DNA of 42,903 nt from Oscillospiraceae bacterium (GTDB taxonomy: Bacteria > Bacillota > Clostridia > Oscillospirales > Ruminococcaceae): the NCBI GenBank assembly GCA_017460835.1, contig JAFUAD010000022.1:1-42903 (forward strand), read 5' to 3'. This document shows positions 24,001 through 34,096 of this stretch, one piece after another. A model generated the notes under the pieces. That model searched no databases, had not been told where the DNA came from, and saw only the letters and a list, made by a program, of their open reading frames with translations. A program made the position numbers and the translations under genes. Within the stretch, counting starts at the first letter, position 1. The number at the start of each line of letters is the position of its first letter.

Positions 24001-26853
24001 ATGCCAACAACAAAGGTCAAGCTGAGTGAGTTTGCCGCCGATCTGAATCTCCCGGCGCAGGATTTGATTGATGCGCTGAAGAAAACAGACGATAAAACGC
24101 GCAAAACGACCTCCGCGCTGACAGATGCAGAGATGAACTATCTGCTGGAATATTATACGCAGCAGAATCAGGTCGCGAGCTTCGATGCCTATTTTGCCGA
24201 CCGCGCTGCGGCGCCGCAGACCTCTGCCGCGGGCGCCAAAAAGCCTGAGCGGACTGCGAAGCCCGAGGCGGTCGCGCGGCCGAAGAAGACCGATGCAAAG
24301 AAGGTGGAAAAGGCAGAAAAGCCCGTCAGGGAGAAAAAGCCGAAGACCGAAAAGGCCGCAGAGCCCGCAAAGCCGAAGCAGACTGAGGCGGCGCCGGAGG
24401 CTGCTGCGCCCGAGACGGTATCCGCGGCTCCGGCTGAGACAAAGCCGCAGCCGCAGGAGGCTCCGCAGACCGCTCCGGCTGCACCGGAGGCTCCCGCTGC
24501 TCCGCATGTCCTGACGGCGGCGGAGACCGAGCGCCGCGCCAGAGAGCGTGCTGCACTCTATGAAAAGCAGCAGGCGGAAAAGGCCGCAAGACGCGAGAAA
24601 AATCAGAAAAAGCAGCAGCAGAAGGCGCAGGAGGCCGCTCAGAAAAAGACGGCTGAGATCAAAAAGCCCGAGGCTCCCGCGCAGCCCGCTCCGGCCGCAA
24701 AGCCCGCCGCTCCGGCAGCTCCTGCTGCTCCGAAGAAGCCGCAGCCTGCTCCGCAGCCGCGCAGCGTACAGAAAACACCGAAGAAGCCTGCAAAGGCGCA
24801 GGAGCGCGGCGAGCAGATCAAAATTTCCGGCGAGTTTGCTGCAAAGACTGAGGTTCAGCCGAGCCAGCAGCGCCATATGGTCGATACCCGCGGAACATAT
24901 GTCGATCTGGATAAATACAATGAGCGCTATGAGCAGATCGCGCCGCAGGGCAGAGGCGGAAAGAATGACAATCTCTCGGCGAAAAAGCAGAAGATCAATC
25001 AGAAATCGCAGCAGAGAAAGCAGCAGGCACGCTCCGGCAAGGCGCGTGAGACCGAGGCCGAGAAGCTGCGCCGCTTGGAGCTTGAGCGCGCAAGAAAGCA
25101 GCAGCTCAAGGTTCTGATTCCCGACAGCATCGTCGTCAGTGAGCTCGCGACCCGCCTGAAGGTGCAGGTGCGCGATGTCATCAAGAAGCTCATGGGACTC
25201 GGCGTCATGGCGAACCTGAATGAGGAGGTTGATTTCGACACCGCGGCTCTGGTTGCCGAGGAGCTTGGCGCAAAGGTCGAGCACGAGGTCATCGTCACGA
25301 TCGAGGAGCGCCTCATTACCGATGAGGCGGACCCGGAGGATTCCCTCGAGGAGCGCTGCCCGGTTGTTGTCGTCATGGGTCACGTTGACCACGGCAAGAC
25401 CTCCATTCTCGACCGCATCCGCAATGCGAATGTCACGGCCTCTGAGGCGGGCGGCATTACACAGCACATCGGCGCATATCAGGTCAGGCACGACGGCAGG
25501 GTCATCACCTTCCTCGATACGCCGGGCCATGAGGCATTTACCTCGATGCGTGCCCGCGGCGCTAATATCACCGATATCGCAATCCTCGTCGTTGCGGCGG
25601 ATGACGGCATCATGCCGCAGACCATCGAATCCATCAACCACGCAAAGGCTGCCGGCGTTTCCATTATCGTCGCAATCAACAAAATGGATAAGGAAGGCGC
25701 AAACCCCGAGCGCGTCAAGCAGCAGCTCACCGAATATGAGCTGGTCTGCGAGGAGTGGGGCGGCGACACGATCTGTGTGCCGGTCTCCGCGAAAACCGGA
25801 GAGGGCATCGAGGAGCTGCTCGAAAATATCCTGCTGGTCGCAGAAGTACGCGAGCTGAAGGCCAACCCGCACCGCAGAGCAAAGGGTACCGTCATCGAGG
25901 CGCGCCTCGACAAGGGACGCGGCCCGATCGCGACGATTCTCGTGCAGAACGGTACGCTGCACACCGGCGATGTCATCATCGCGGGTACGGCGGTCGGCAG
26001 AGTCCGCGTCATGACAAACTACAAGGGCAAGGTCGTCAAGGAGGCCGGGCCGTCCGTTCCGGTCGAGATCACCGGTCTTGCGGAGGTGCCGAGCGCAGGC
26101 GATGTGTTCAATGCCGTTGAGGATGAGCGCCTCGCGAAGGAGCTCGTTGAGCAGAGAAAGCATGAGGCGAAGGAGGAGCAGTTCAAGAGCTACCGCAAGG
26201 TCACGCTCGACAACCTGTTCTCGCAGATCGCCGAGGGCGAGATGAAGGAGCTGCCGCTGATCGTCAAGGCGGACGTTCAGGGCTCGGTCGAGGCGGTCAC
26301 ACAGTCGCTCGAACGGCTCTCCAATGACGAGGTTCGTGTGAAGGTCATTCACGGCGCGGTCGGCGCAATCTCCGAGAGCGACGTCATGCTCGCGACGGCC
26401 TCCAATGCGATCATCGTCGGCTTCAATGTCCGTCCGATGCCGGTTGCGGCCGATACCGCGGCAAGAGACGGCGTCGATATCCGCCTGTACCGCATCATCT
26501 ACGATGCGATCGAGGAGATCTCGACCGCTATGAAGGGCATGCTCGCGCCGAAGTACCGCGAGGTACAGATGGCTCGCATCGAGGTGCGGCAGGTCTACCA
26601 TATCTCCAGCGTCGGCACCGTCGCCGGCTGCTATGTCACCGAGGGCAAGGTCACGCGGCAGTGCAAGATCCGCGTTGTGCGCGACGGCATCGTCGTTGCG
26701 GAGGATCAGATTGATTCGCTCCGCCGCTTCAAGGACGATGTGAAGGAGGTCGCGACCGGCTACGAGTGCGGCATCTCGCTCGAACACTTTGCCGATATCA
26801 AGGAGGGCGATATCCTCGAAGCCTTTATCATCGAGGAGTATCGCGAGGACTGA
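24001..26853 (+). CDS. infB: Translation initiation factor IF-2
   Basis: From ATG 24001 (GGAGGG 8 nt upstream; TTG at 23995 discarded) the product is 950 residues. It delivers initiator fMet-tRNA to the 30S subunit and drives 50S joining with GTP hydrolysis. Order: short N-terminal domain (about 1-60, [22 protein letters not shown]), a very long Ala/Pro/Lys/Glu-rich low-complexity linker (about 75-275), a second IF-2_N domain (about 365-420), GTPase domain with G1 GHVDHGKT (460-467), DTPGHE and NKMD, then beta-barrel domains II and IV around domain III. The linker makes it longer than many IF-2 proteins and creates long false ORFs on the other strand. Confidence 0.97.
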   Translation: MPTTKVKLSEFAADLNLPAQDLIDALKKTDDKTRKTTSALTDAEMNYLLEYYTQQNQVASFDAYFADRAAAPQTSAAGAKKPERTAKPEAVARPKKTDAKKVEKAEKPVREKKPKTEKAAEPAKPKQTEAAPEAAAPETVSAAPAETKPQPQEAPQTAPAAPEAPAAPHVLTAAETERRARERAALYEKQQAEKAARREKNQKKQQQKAQEAAQKKTAEIKKPEAPAQPAPAAKPAAPAAPAAPKKPQPAPQPRSVQKTPKKPAKAQERGEQIKISGEFAAKTEVQPSQQRHMVDTRGTYVDLDKYNERYEQIAPQGRGGKNDNLSAKKQKINQKSQQRKQQARSGKARETEAEKLRRLELERARKQQLKVLIPDSIVVSELATRLKVQVRDVIKKLMGLGVMANLNEEVDFDTAALVAEELGAKVEHEVIVTIEERLITDEADPEDSLEERCPVVVVMGHVDHGKTSILDRIRNANVTASEAGGITQHIGAYQVRHDGRVITFLDTPGHEAFTSMRARGANITDIAILVVAADDGIMPQTIESINHAKAAGVSIIVAINKMDKEGANPERVKQQLTEYELVCEEWGGDTICVPVSAKTGEGIEELLENILLVAEVRELKANPHRRAKGTVIEARLDKGRGPIATILVQNGTLHTGDVIIAGTAVGRVRVMTNYKGKVVKEAGPSVPVEITGLAEVPSAGDVFNAVEDERLAKELVEQRKHEAKEEQFKSYRKVTLDNLFSQIAEGEMKELPLIVKADVQGSVEAVTQSLERLSNDEVRVKVIHGAVGAISESDVMLATASNAIIVGFNVRPMPVAADTAARDGVDIRLYRIIYDAIEEISTAMKGMLAPKYREVQMARIEVRQVYHISSVGTVAGCYVTEGKVTRQCKIRVVRDGIVVAEDQIDSLRRFKDDVKEVATGYECGISLEHFADIKEGDILEAFIIEEYRED

Positions 26854-26924
26854 TAAAATAAAGCCGCAGTCTGAATGCCGCGGCGAGGGAATACGATCAA
26901 AAATTGGATACGGAGGGATTCAAA

Positions 26925-27173
26925 ATGGAACAGCTCAGAATGAGCAATGCAGACATGCTCCAATACTGCAACGAGGCACTGGCATGGGAGGACTTCGGTC
27001 CGATCGACACCCTGTTTTTTGAGACCGTGAAGCGTATCATCACCGGCGAGATCAGCCCGATGGAATCGGATGACTCTCCGGAGAGCATTTTTGATGAAGA
27101 GGGCTTTTTCAACGAGACCGAAACCACGGGAGATTACTATAATCCCGACCAGGAAGGATCCATCACCTTCTGA
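26925..27173 (+). CDS. Small acidic protein of unknown function in the infB-rbfA interval
   Basis: Start 26925 (MEQLRMSNADM) has GGAGGG 7 nt upstream. The 82-residue product has a helical, mildly hydrophobic N-terminal half (MLQYCNEALAWEDFGPIDTLFFETVKRI) and an acidic, disordered C-terminal half. No domain is recognised. It stands where ylxP often lies in Firmicutes, but does not resemble YlxP. It is 11 nt upstream of rbfA and clearly part of the translation operon, so a role linked to ribosome or RNA metabolism is a reasonable guess only. Confidence 0.75.
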   Translation: MEQLRMSNADMLQYCNEALAWEDFGPIDTLFFETVKRIITGEISPMESDDSPESIFDEEGFFNETETTGDYYNPDQEGSITF

Positions 27174-27184
27174 TAGGAGTCATT

Positions 27185-27574
27185 ATGGCAAGTTTTAAGA
27201 TTGACCGCGTGCAGGAGGATATTCTGCGCGAGCTGACCGCGATCCTCCGGGAGCTCAAGGACCCGCGCATCACGCCCGATCTCACGGTCGTGCGCGCGGA
27301 GCTCTCCGGCGATATGGGGCACTGCAAGGCGTATGTCTCCAGCCTCTCCGGGCTTGAGCATGCAAAGCAGGCGTGCAGGGTGCTCGGCACCGCCTCCGGC
27401 TTTATCCGGCGGGAGCTCTTTCACCGGCTGAAGCTGCGGAAATCACCCGAAATGCACTTTATCGCGGATGATTCCATTGCCTATGCAGCGGATATCAGCG
27501 AGAAGCTCAGCGGCCTCGGGCTGACCGAGGGCAATGCTCCGGCAGAGCCGGAGACGGAAGATACCGAATTCTGA
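27185..27574 (+). CDS. rbfA: 30S ribosome-binding factor RbfA
   Basis: The 129-residue KH-like protein is needed for 16S rRNA 5' end maturation and 30S assembly. Family features are visible: KIDRVQEDILRELTAIL at the start, LKDPRITPDLTVVRAELSGDMGHCKAYVS, and the closing RKSPEMHFIADDSIAYAADISEKL (each described here as a motif region). Length is normal. It lies between the small acidic gene and nrnA in the translation operon. Confidence 0.95.
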   Translation: MASFKIDRVQEDILRELTAILRELKDPRITPDLTVVRAELSGDMGHCKAYVSSLSGLEHAKQACRVLGTASGFIRRELFHRLKLRKSPEMHFIADDSIAYAADISEKLSGLGLTEGNAPAEPETEDTEF

Positions 27575-27592
27575 GAAGGGGAGGCACATGCT

Positions 27593-28585
27593 ATGGAGCA
27601 GAACGGAGCCGGATGCAGGGAGATCGACAGCCGTGCGGCATTTGCACTGCTGAAGGGGCTGGAGGATGCGGAGATTCTCATTCACCGGTCACCGGACGGC
27701 GACTGCATCGGCGGCGGATATGCGCTGTACCGGATTCTCAAAGAAATGGGCATTCGTTCGCGCGTGGTCTGTGCTGACCAGATTCCGGCGCTGTACCGGG
27801 ATATCACCGAGGGCGTGACCTTTGAGGATTTTGAGCCGAAGGTGCGCATTTCCGTCGATGTCGCCGACAGAAAGCTCTTCGGGGAGCTGACGGAGGAGCA
27901 GAAAAACAGCGACATTCTGCTCTGCATCGACCACCACATCTCCAATACCCACTATGCGCAGAACCTCTGCTGGGACCCGCATTCCGCAGCAGCCTGCGAG
28001 GTGCTGTTCCGGCTGATGAAGGAGAACGGCATTCCGCTGACGCGGGAGATCGCGCTCTGCCTCTACATCGGCATCGCGACCGACACCGGCTGCTTCCAGT
28101 TCAGCAATGCCGATGCAAACGCATTCGCGGCGGTCGCACAGATCAAGCGGGAATTCCCCGATCTGCCCTATGCGCGGCTCAACAGAGAGCTGTTCGTGCT
28201 GAAATCGCAGGGCAGGCTGCGGCTCGATGCAAGGCTTATGCAGGATATCCGCATCTCCGAAAGCGGCAAAACGGCCGTGATTCTGCTGCCCTATGCGCTG
28301 ATGCAGCGGTACCGGCTCTCCGCCGAGGAGGTGGACGGCGTTGCGAATCTGCCGATGCAGATCTGGGGCGTCGAGGTCGGGATTACCGTCAAGCAGCAGG
28401 AGGACGGCTCCTACCGCGTTTCACTGCGCGGCGGCGAGCATGCCGATGTTTCTGCAATCGCACAGCATTTCGGCGGCGGCGGGCATGTCAAGGCTAGCGG
28501 CTGCTCGATTCGCGAGGGCGAGGCCGAGGATGTCTGCGGACAGCTCATGGCCGTATCGGAGGCGATGCTGAAGGCATGGAGCTGA
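27593..28585 (+). CDS. nrnA: DHH/DHHA1 phosphoesterase, NrnA-like nano-RNase / pAp phosphatase
   Basis: This 330-residue cytoplasmic enzyme has a DHH domain with metal-binding motifs SPDGDCIGGG (Asp35, Asp37) and CIDHHISN (Asp112, His113, His114), and a C-terminal DHHA1 domain ending in FGGGGHVKASGCSI. The family degrades 2-5 nt RNA fragments and can dephosphorylate pAp. GGGGAGG lies 8 nt upstream of the ATG. The gene overlaps truB by 10 nt. An rbfA-nrnA-truB order is common in Clostridia, consistent with RNA turnover beside ribosome assembly. Confidence 0.92.
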   Translation: MEQNGAGCREIDSRAAFALLKGLEDAEILIHRSPDGDCIGGGYALYRILKEMGIRSRVVCADQIPALYRDITEGVTFEDFEPKVRISVDVADRKLFGELTEEQKNSDILLCIDHHISNTHYAQNLCWDPHSAAACEVLFRLMKENGIPLTREIALCLYIGIATDTGCFQFSNADANAFAAVAQIKREFPDLPYARLNRELFVLKSQGRLRLDARLMQDIRISESGKTAVILLPYALMQRYRLSAEEVDGVANLPMQIWGVEVGITVKQQEDGSYRVSLRGGEHADVSAIAQHFGGGGHVKASGCSIREGEAEDVCGQLMAVSEAMLKAWS

Positions 28586-29472
28586 GCGGAATTCTCGTTA
28601 TGAACAAGCCGCAGGGATTTACCTCATTTGATGTGATCGGAAAGCTGCGGGGCATCCTCAGAATGCGGCGGCTGGGGCATACCGGGACGCTCGACCCGAT
28701 GGCGGAGGGCGTGCTGCCGGTGCTGGTCGGCACGGCGGCGAGAGCCTGCGACCTGCTGCCGGATGAAACCAAAACCTATCGCGCAGGATTTCAGCTCGGC
28801 ACGGTGACCGATACACAGGACAGCACCGGGCGCATTCTTGAGACCCGTGCGGCCTCTGTATCGGAAGCGGAGCTTTTGCGCGTATTTCCGCAGTTTATCG
28901 GGGAGATTCAGCAGATTCCGCCGATGTATTCTGCGGTGCAGATCAACGGGAAACGGCTCTATGAGCTCGCTCGCGAGGGAAAGCAGATCGAACGGAAGGC
29001 GCGGACCGTGCAGGTTCAGTCGCTGAAGCTGCTCAGCTTTCAGCCGGAGGACGGCACCGGAACCGTCGAGATCGTCTGCGGGAAGGGCACCTATGTGCGC
29101 ACCATCCTGCACGATATCGGGCAGGCGCTGCAATGCGGCGCGATGATGACCGCGCTGCTGAGAACCGCTGCCTGCGGCTTTACGCTCGGTGATGCGCAGG
29201 ACTTTGCGGCGGTGCAGCAGGCTGCCGATGAAAACCGGCTGACAGAGCTTCTGATTCCGACAGACCGGCTCTTTGTCCGTTACCCGGAGCTGTATCTGAC
29301 AGAAAAGCAGGCGCAGCTTTACCGCAACGGTGTCAGGCTCGGCCTCTCGCAGCTTCACGGGCTGAAACCGGATGCTGCATGCTGCCGCGTTTACGGCGCG
29401 GACGGTACCTTCTTCGGGCTCGCAAGACCCGATTCTGCCGCAGACTGTCTGCGGATCGTGAAAAATCTATGA
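28576..29472 (+). CDS. truB: tRNA pseudouridine-55 synthase TruB
   Basis: The 298-residue enzyme converts U55 of tRNA to pseudouridine. The catalytic Asp40 lies in HTGTLDPMAEGVLPV. Other family motifs are LVMNKPQGFTSFDV at the N-terminus, QIPPMYSAVQINGKRLYELAREG, and GKGTYVRTILHDIG. The C-terminal PUA-like part is present. It overlaps the end of nrnA and precedes ribF by 13 nt. Confidence 0.96.
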   Translation: MELSGILVMNKPQGFTSFDVIGKLRGILRMRRLGHTGTLDPMAEGVLPVLVGTAARACDLLPDETKTYRAGFQLGTVTDTQDSTGRILETRAASVSEAELLRVFPQFIGEIQQIPPMYSAVQINGKRLYELAREGKQIERKARTVQVQSLKLLSFQPEDGTGTVEIVCGKGTYVRTILHDIGQALQCGAMMTALLRTAACGFTLGDAQDFAAVQQAADENRLTELLIPTDRLFVRYPELYLTEKQAQLYRNGVRLGLSQLHGLKPDAACCRVYGADGTFFGLARPDSAADCLRIVKNL

Positions 29473-29485
29473 AAGGATGATCGGC

Positions 29486-30436
29486 ATGATGCAGGAGCTG
29501 CATGAGGCGCCGAATCCGGCGCGGAACCGTATCATCGCCGCACTCGGCGTATTTGACGGCGTTCATCTGGGACACAGGCGTGTCCTGACACGGGCGGTCG
29601 CGATGGGTGCCTGCCACGTTGTCACCTTTGCCGCGGATTCCATGCCCAAAAAGCAGGGACGCCCGGTTCACTATATTTACCATGATGAGCAGAAGCGCCG
29701 CCTGCTGACAACCTGCGGGGCGGACGCGGTGTTTGCGCTGCCCTTCGGGGAGATTCAGGAGCTCGACGGCGAAAGCTACTGCAAGCAGATTCTGAAGGAA
29801 CGGCTCTCCGTCGATGCGGTGGCCGTCGGGGCGGATTTCCGCTTCGGCAGAAAGGCCTCGTGCGGTGCGGCGGATTTGCAGCGCTTTGGCAGAAAATACG
29901 GCTTTGAGACCGTCATTGTCCCGCAGATACGCGACGAGGGCGGGCTGCCGGTTTCTTCGAGCCATATCCGCTTCCTGCTCGAAAGCGGACAGATCACAAG
30001 AGCAAACATGCTGCTGGGCGCCGATTACCAGATTCTCGCACATGTCACCGGCGGGCTGCACCTTGCGGGGCCGGAGCTCGGCTTCCCGACGGCGAACCAG
30101 CTCTTTGAGCCGTGGCAGTGCATTCCGCGCATGGGCGTCTATGCCTCCTTCGCGGAGATCAATGACATCTGGGTTCCGGCGATCACCAATATCGGCGTGC
30201 GCCCGACCGTGACCGGCGGCAATGCCGAGCCGCTCGCGGAGACGCATCTGATCGGCTGGAGCGGTGAGCTCTCCGGCTCGCTGCTGCCCGTGACCCTCTG
30301 CAAATTTATCCGCGCAGAGCGGCGGTTCCCCTCGCTTGATGCCCTGAGCGTGCAGATTCAGCGCGATATTCACGCGAGAATGCGCCTGCTCCCGGCGGAG
30401 GGTAACGCTGCCGTAACGGATTCGCAATTCTTTTGA
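29486..30436 (+). CDS. ribF: Bifunctional riboflavin kinase / FAD synthetase
   Basis: ATG 29486 is chosen because AAAGGA lies 9 nt before it; an ATG at 29477 would sit directly on that site. The 316-residue enzyme makes FMN from riboflavin, then FAD. The N-terminal nucleotidyl-transferase domain shows GVFDGVHLGH (21-30) and VSSSHIR; the C-terminal riboflavin kinase domain shows GFPTAN and GVYA, with TNIGVRPT. It follows truB as in many Firmicutes and is the last recognisable gene of the operon. Confidence 0.94.
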   Translation: MMQELHEAPNPARNRIIAALGVFDGVHLGHRRVLTRAVAMGACHVVTFAADSMPKKQGRPVHYIYHDEQKRRLLTTCGADAVFALPFGEIQELDGESYCKQILKERLSVDAVAVGADFRFGRKASCGAADLQRFGRKYGFETVIVPQIRDEGGLPVSSSHIRFLLESGQITRANMLLGADYQILAHVTGGLHLAGPELGFPTANQLFEPWQCIPRMGVYASFAEINDIWVPAITNIGVRPTVTGGNAEPLAETHLIGWSGELSGSLLPVTLCKFIRAERRFPSLDALSVQIQRDIHARMRLLPAEGNAAVTDSQFF

Positions 30437-30510
30437 AAGGCAGTTTTCCCATTTTGAACACGGAATTTTCACATACAGCGATTACAATAGTATTTGTATT
30501 TTGAGTCTCT

Positions 30511-30529
30511 GCGGGGATGCAGTCCCCGC
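30511..30529 (+). other. Hairpin in the leader of the ABC export operon
   Basis: GCGGGGA (30511-30517) pairs with TCCCCGC (30523-30529) in the 130-bp gap before the ABC operon. There is no T run after it, so it is more likely a leader structure than a terminator. No clear promoter was found in the gap. Confidence 0.4.
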
Positions 30530-30566
30530 GTATATCCCGCGGAAGGAAAGGCAGGTATAAAATGCA

Positions 30567-31562
30567 ATGATTGAAGTGCGGAATCTGACGAAGCACTACG
30601 GAGACAAGCGCGCCGTCAACAACATCAGCTTCACCGTCGAGGACGGCGAGATTCTCGGCTTCTTAGGGCCGAACGGCGCCGGGAAGTCTACGACCATGAA
30701 CATGCTGACAGGATATATTTCCTCCAGCTCCGGTCAGGCTCTCATTAACGGCGTGGATATTCTGGAGGACCCGATCAAGGCGAAATCCTATATCGGCTAT
30801 CTCCCGGAGCTGCCGCCGCTCTATCTTGACATGACCGTCAAGAGCTATCTCAACTATGTCTATGATCTGAAAAAATGCAAGCTGCCGCGCAGGGCGCATC
30901 TGAACGAGGTCATGACCCTGACCAAGATCAGTGACGTCTCGCACCGGCTGATCAAGAATCTCTCGAAGGGCTATAAGCAGCGTGTCGGCGTCGCGCAGGC
31001 GCTGATCGGCAACCCGCCCGTGCTGATTCTCGATGAGCCGACCGTCGGCCTTGACCCGAAGCAGATTCTCGAGATCCGGACGCTCATCAAAAAGCTCGGA
31101 AAGAACCACACCGTCATCCTCTCCTCGCATATCCTGAGCGAGATTCAGGCGGTCTGCGACCGGATCATCATTATCAACCACGGCGTCATCGCCGCGCACG
31201 ACACCGCGGACAACCTCTCAAAGAACATCTCGACCGATCACCGGATCATCGCCCGCATCGAGGGACCGCGCGACGAGATCGTCAGGGCGCTGCGCAATAT
31301 CGAGGGCATGAAATACTGCCGCGCCGATATGGAGCGCGAGGAGGGCGTCTATGAATATGAGATGGAGGCAGAGGCCGGGGCGGATATCCGCCGCGATCTG
31401 TTCGACATTGCAGCGGAGCATCACTGGCCGCTGCTGGGCGTGCGCTCTGCTGAAATGACGCTGGAGGATGTGTTCCTCAAGATTACCATGGGCGAGGGAA
31501 TTGTCATCCCGAACGAGGAGGACAAGAAGCTCGGAGAACAAAAGAAAGGCGGCGATAACTGA
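30567..31562 (+). CDS. ABC transporter ATP-binding protein (GldA-like)
   Basis: The 331-residue ATPase has Walker A GPNGAGKST, signature LSKGYKQRVG, Walker B VLILDEP and an H-loop SSHIL. After the nucleotide-binding domain a C-terminal extension (about 220-331) ends in an acidic/basic tail. The closest arrangement known is GldA of the GldA-GldF-GldG transporter first described in gliding Bacteroidetes, also found in non-motile bacteria where the substrate is unknown. The stop overlaps the permease start (TGATG), so the two are translationally coupled. Confidence 0.88.
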   Translation: MIEVRNLTKHYGDKRAVNNISFTVEDGEILGFLGPNGAGKSTTMNMLTGYISSSSGQALINGVDILEDPIKAKSYIGYLPELPPLYLDMTVKSYLNYVYDLKKCKLPRRAHLNEVMTLTKISDVSHRLIKNLSKGYKQRVGVAQALIGNPPVLILDEPTVGLDPKQILEIRTLIKKLGKNHTVILSSHILSEIQAVCDRIIIINHGVIAAHDTADNLSKNISTDHRIIARIEGPRDEIVRALRNIEGMKYCRADMEREEGVYEYEMEAEAGADIRRDLFDIAAEHHWPLLGVRSAEMTLEDVFLKITMGEGIVIPNEEDKKLGEQKKGGDN

Positions 31563-32320
31563 TGGGTGCGATTTTCAGACGGGAATTCGGTGCCTTTTTC
31601 ACATCGAGTATCGCATATATTTTCCTCGGCGTATTCTGGCTGTTTTCAGGGTATTTCTTCTATGCATACTGCCTCTATAACGGCACGACCGATATGTCCG
31701 GCGTGTTCCAGAATATGTTTCTGATCTGTGTCATTCTCATTCCGATTCTGACCATGCGGCTCTTCAGCGAGGAGAAAAAGCAGAAAACCGAGCAGGGACT
31801 TCTGACGGCGCCGGTCAGCCTCGGCGCGATCGTCTTCGGCAAGTATTTCGCCGCGCTGATGCTCTATACCATCGCGCTGCTGATGCCGTTTGTCTATGCG
31901 CTGATTCTCAGCTCCTTCGGCGTTGTGGAATGGGGCATTGTGTTCGCAAACTTCTTGGCGCTCTTTTTGCTCGGCGCTGCCTTTATCGCAGTCGGTACGC
32001 TGGTTTCCTCCCTCACGGAGAATCAGATCGCGGCGGCGGTCGTCAGCTTTGTTCTGCTGATGATGCTCTATATGGTTGACGTCATCGGCAATCTGATCGA
32101 CAGCACAAAGACCCTGACGCTGCTCCATATCGGCAGCCTGAAGCTCGTATTCAAGCTGAAGTGGATCACGGACTTCCTCAGCACGATCTCCTTCTACCGC
32201 AAGTATTACGCGATCACCTGCGGCCTGTTCAATGTCTCGACGGTCGTATTCTATATCAGCGTCGCGGTACTGTTCAATTATTTCACCATCCGCGTATTTG
32301 AACGCAGACGCTGGAGCTAA
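31562..32320 (+). CDS. ABC-2 type permease (GldF-like)
   Basis: The 252-residue membrane protein has six predicted helices, starting MGAIFRREFGAFFTSSIAYIF, the typical ABC-2 N-terminus. The RLFSEEKKQKTEQGLLTAPVS region (about residues 62-82) is the amphipathic coupling segment of GldF-like permeases. With the ATPase upstream and the GldG-like protein downstream it would form one complex. No substrate can be named. Confidence 0.87.
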   Translation: MGAIFRREFGAFFTSSIAYIFLGVFWLFSGYFFYAYCLYNGTTDMSGVFQNMFLICVILIPILTMRLFSEEKKQKTEQGLLTAPVSLGAIVFGKYFAALMLYTIALLMPFVYALILSSFGVVEWGIVFANFLALFLLGAAFIAVGTLVSSLTENQIAAAVVSFVLLMMLYMVDVIGNLIDSTKTLTLLHIGSLKLVFKLKWITDFLSTISFYRKYYAITCGLFNVSTVVFYISVAVLFNYFTIRVFERRRWS

Positions 32321-32338
32321 AGGAGGGATACAGCCAAA

Positions 32339-34096
32339 ATGAGCAAGAATCAAGACGAAAAGGAACTGCTGAACCCGGAAACGGAGCCCGAAACGGAGGA
32401 GACCGATCCGGTTCAGGAGGATGAGGCGGCGGAGACCCCAAAGCAGGAGGAGAAGCCCCGGAAGGATAAAAAATCCGACAAGGAAAAGGATTCCGATAAA
32501 GAAAAGGACAAGGAAAAGAACAAGGAGAAAGAGAAGAAAAAGAGCAAGCGCACGCCGCAGGAGGAAGCAGACCGTGCCCTCAACAAGGTCAAGCGGCGCA
32601 AGAAGCTCAAATACGGGACACTGTCCATCGTCATCACGGTCATCTTCGTGGCGATCGTCGTGACGGTCAATGTCATCTGCAATGTGCTCGACAAGCGCTA
32701 TAACTGGAACATCGACCTGACCTCCAGCGGACTCTATGAAATGGATCCGCAGACGATCGAATACCTGAACAAGCTGAATTCCGATGTCAATATCACCGTT
32801 CTCGCAAATGAGAGCTACTTCCTGGAGAACAGCACGCTCAAGGTCGTCGGCGAGACGCTCAACCGCTTCCGCACCGAATCGAACGGGCATATCTCCGTGG
32901 AGTATGTCGATACGACAAAGAACCCGGAGGCTGTGACCAAGTATACCGAGAATTATTCGGGGCAGCTCGCGCAGGGCGATGTCGTGGTCTCAAGCGGCGA
33001 TCTCGTCCGCGTGCTCTCGCTCTCGGGCGACCTCATCAAGAGCGACCGCTCGCAGTATGATTACAGCTACACCTACACCTTCATCGGCGAGCAGTCTCTG
33101 CTTTCCGCGATCGCCGGCGTCACAGACCTGAACCCCGTGACCGTTGCGGTGATCGACAAGGTGAACGGCGATATGCTGTTCCATATTAACGATCTGTATA
33201 ACTGGGCCGGCCTGCTTGATCTTCTGGAAAAGAACAATTATACTGTGGAGCATGTCGATATTGCGACGGATGAGCTTCCTGCGGATCAGTATGACTATGT
33301 GATTCTGATGGCGCCGTATTCCGATCTGACGGAGGCGCAGATTCAGAAGCTGACCGACTTCCTCAATCACGACGGAAAATACGGCAAGAATCTGATCTAC
33401 TTTGCAAGCCACTACCAGAGAAATACGCCGAATCTCGATGAATTTTTAGAGATCTGGGGCATTGAGACGGAGCGCTCGGTTATGGTCGAGAGCAATGCCA
33501 ATACCGCGCAGTTGATTCCGCTGGTCATGGATGAGAGCAGCGTCTATCCGGCAACCGGTGTGCCGCTCGTCACGGCGCAGGAGCATGAGCTGAACGAGAA
33601 TTTCTCCGGCAAGCTTCCTGTTGCAGCGCCCCTCTGCCTCCCGATCAGAACCCTGTTTGAGGCAAATGCCGGCAGAACAACCGAGGTTCTGCTGAAAACC
33701 GCAGATACCTGCCTGACCGCTCCGCTGACGGAGGACGGCGAGGCCAATGAGACACCGGCGAGCTATCCTGCTGCCGTGCTCGCGACAACCTCCTTTACCG
33801 AAGGCAGCGAGACCTATTCCAGTCAGGTGATCGTCTTTGGCTCGGCATTCTTCCTGAATGTGCAGATCACAGGCAATTCCAACACCTACGGCAATGCGGA
33901 TTACTTCGTTACGATGCTGAATTCGCTGACCGGCAAGGAAAATACCATGACCATCGCAGAGAAGAACCTGAATCCGACCATGATTACCATTACCGAAAAG
34001 CAGCAGAAGCGCCTGCGGAATGTCACCGTATTCGCCTTCCCGCTGACGGTTGCGATCATCGGCATTCTGGTTTATCTGAGGAGAAAGAATAAATGA
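32339..34096 (+). CDS. GldG-like ABC transporter auxiliary protein
   Basis: This 585-residue protein has an unusually charged N-terminal cytoplasmic tail (1-90), first acidic then a run of Lys/Glu/Asp repeats, a transmembrane helix (about 93-115), a large outer domain and a C-terminal helix (about 560-580) followed by RRKNK. The outer segment after the first helix (NWNIDLTSSGLYEMDPQTIEYL) matches the start of the GldG ABC_transp_aux family. The fold is related to periplasmic ThuA/GldG-like domains; no enzyme residues stand out. It overlaps the next gene by 4 nt. Confidence 0.85.
   Translation: MSKNQDEKELLNPETEPETEETDPVQEDEAAETPKQEEKPRKDKKSDKEKDSDKEKDKEKNKEKEKKKSKRTPQEEADRALNKVKRRKKLKYGTLSIVITVIFVAIVVTVNVICNVLDKRYNWNIDLTSSGLYEMDPQTIEYLNKLNSDVNITVLANESYFLENSTLKVVGETLNRFRTESNGHISVEYVDTTKNPEAVTKYTENYSGQLAQGDVVVSSGDLVRVLSLSGDLIKSDRSQYDYSYTYTFIGEQSLLSAIAGVTDLNPVTVAVIDKVNGDMLFHINDLYNWAGLLDLLEKNNYTVEHVDIATDELPADQYDYVILMAPYSDLTEAQIQKLTDFLNHDGKYGKNLIYFASHYQRNTPNLDEFLEIWGIETERSVMVESNANTAQLIPLVMDESSVYPATGVPLVTAQEHELNENFSGKLPVAAPLCLPIRTLFEANAGRTTEVLLKTADTCLTAPLTEDGEANETPASYPAAVLATTSFTEGSETYSSQVIVFGSAFFLNVQITGNSNTYGNADYFVTMLNSLTGKENTMTIAEKNLNPTMITITEKQQKRLRNVTVFAFPLTVAIIGILVYLRRKNK

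Noticed and set aside
23725-26787. Very long minus-strand ORF (1020 codons)
   Set aside because: It is the exact antisense of infB and mirrors its Ala/Pro/Lys/Glu linker as Leu/Arg/Ser-rich sequence. No ribosome site or domain supports it.
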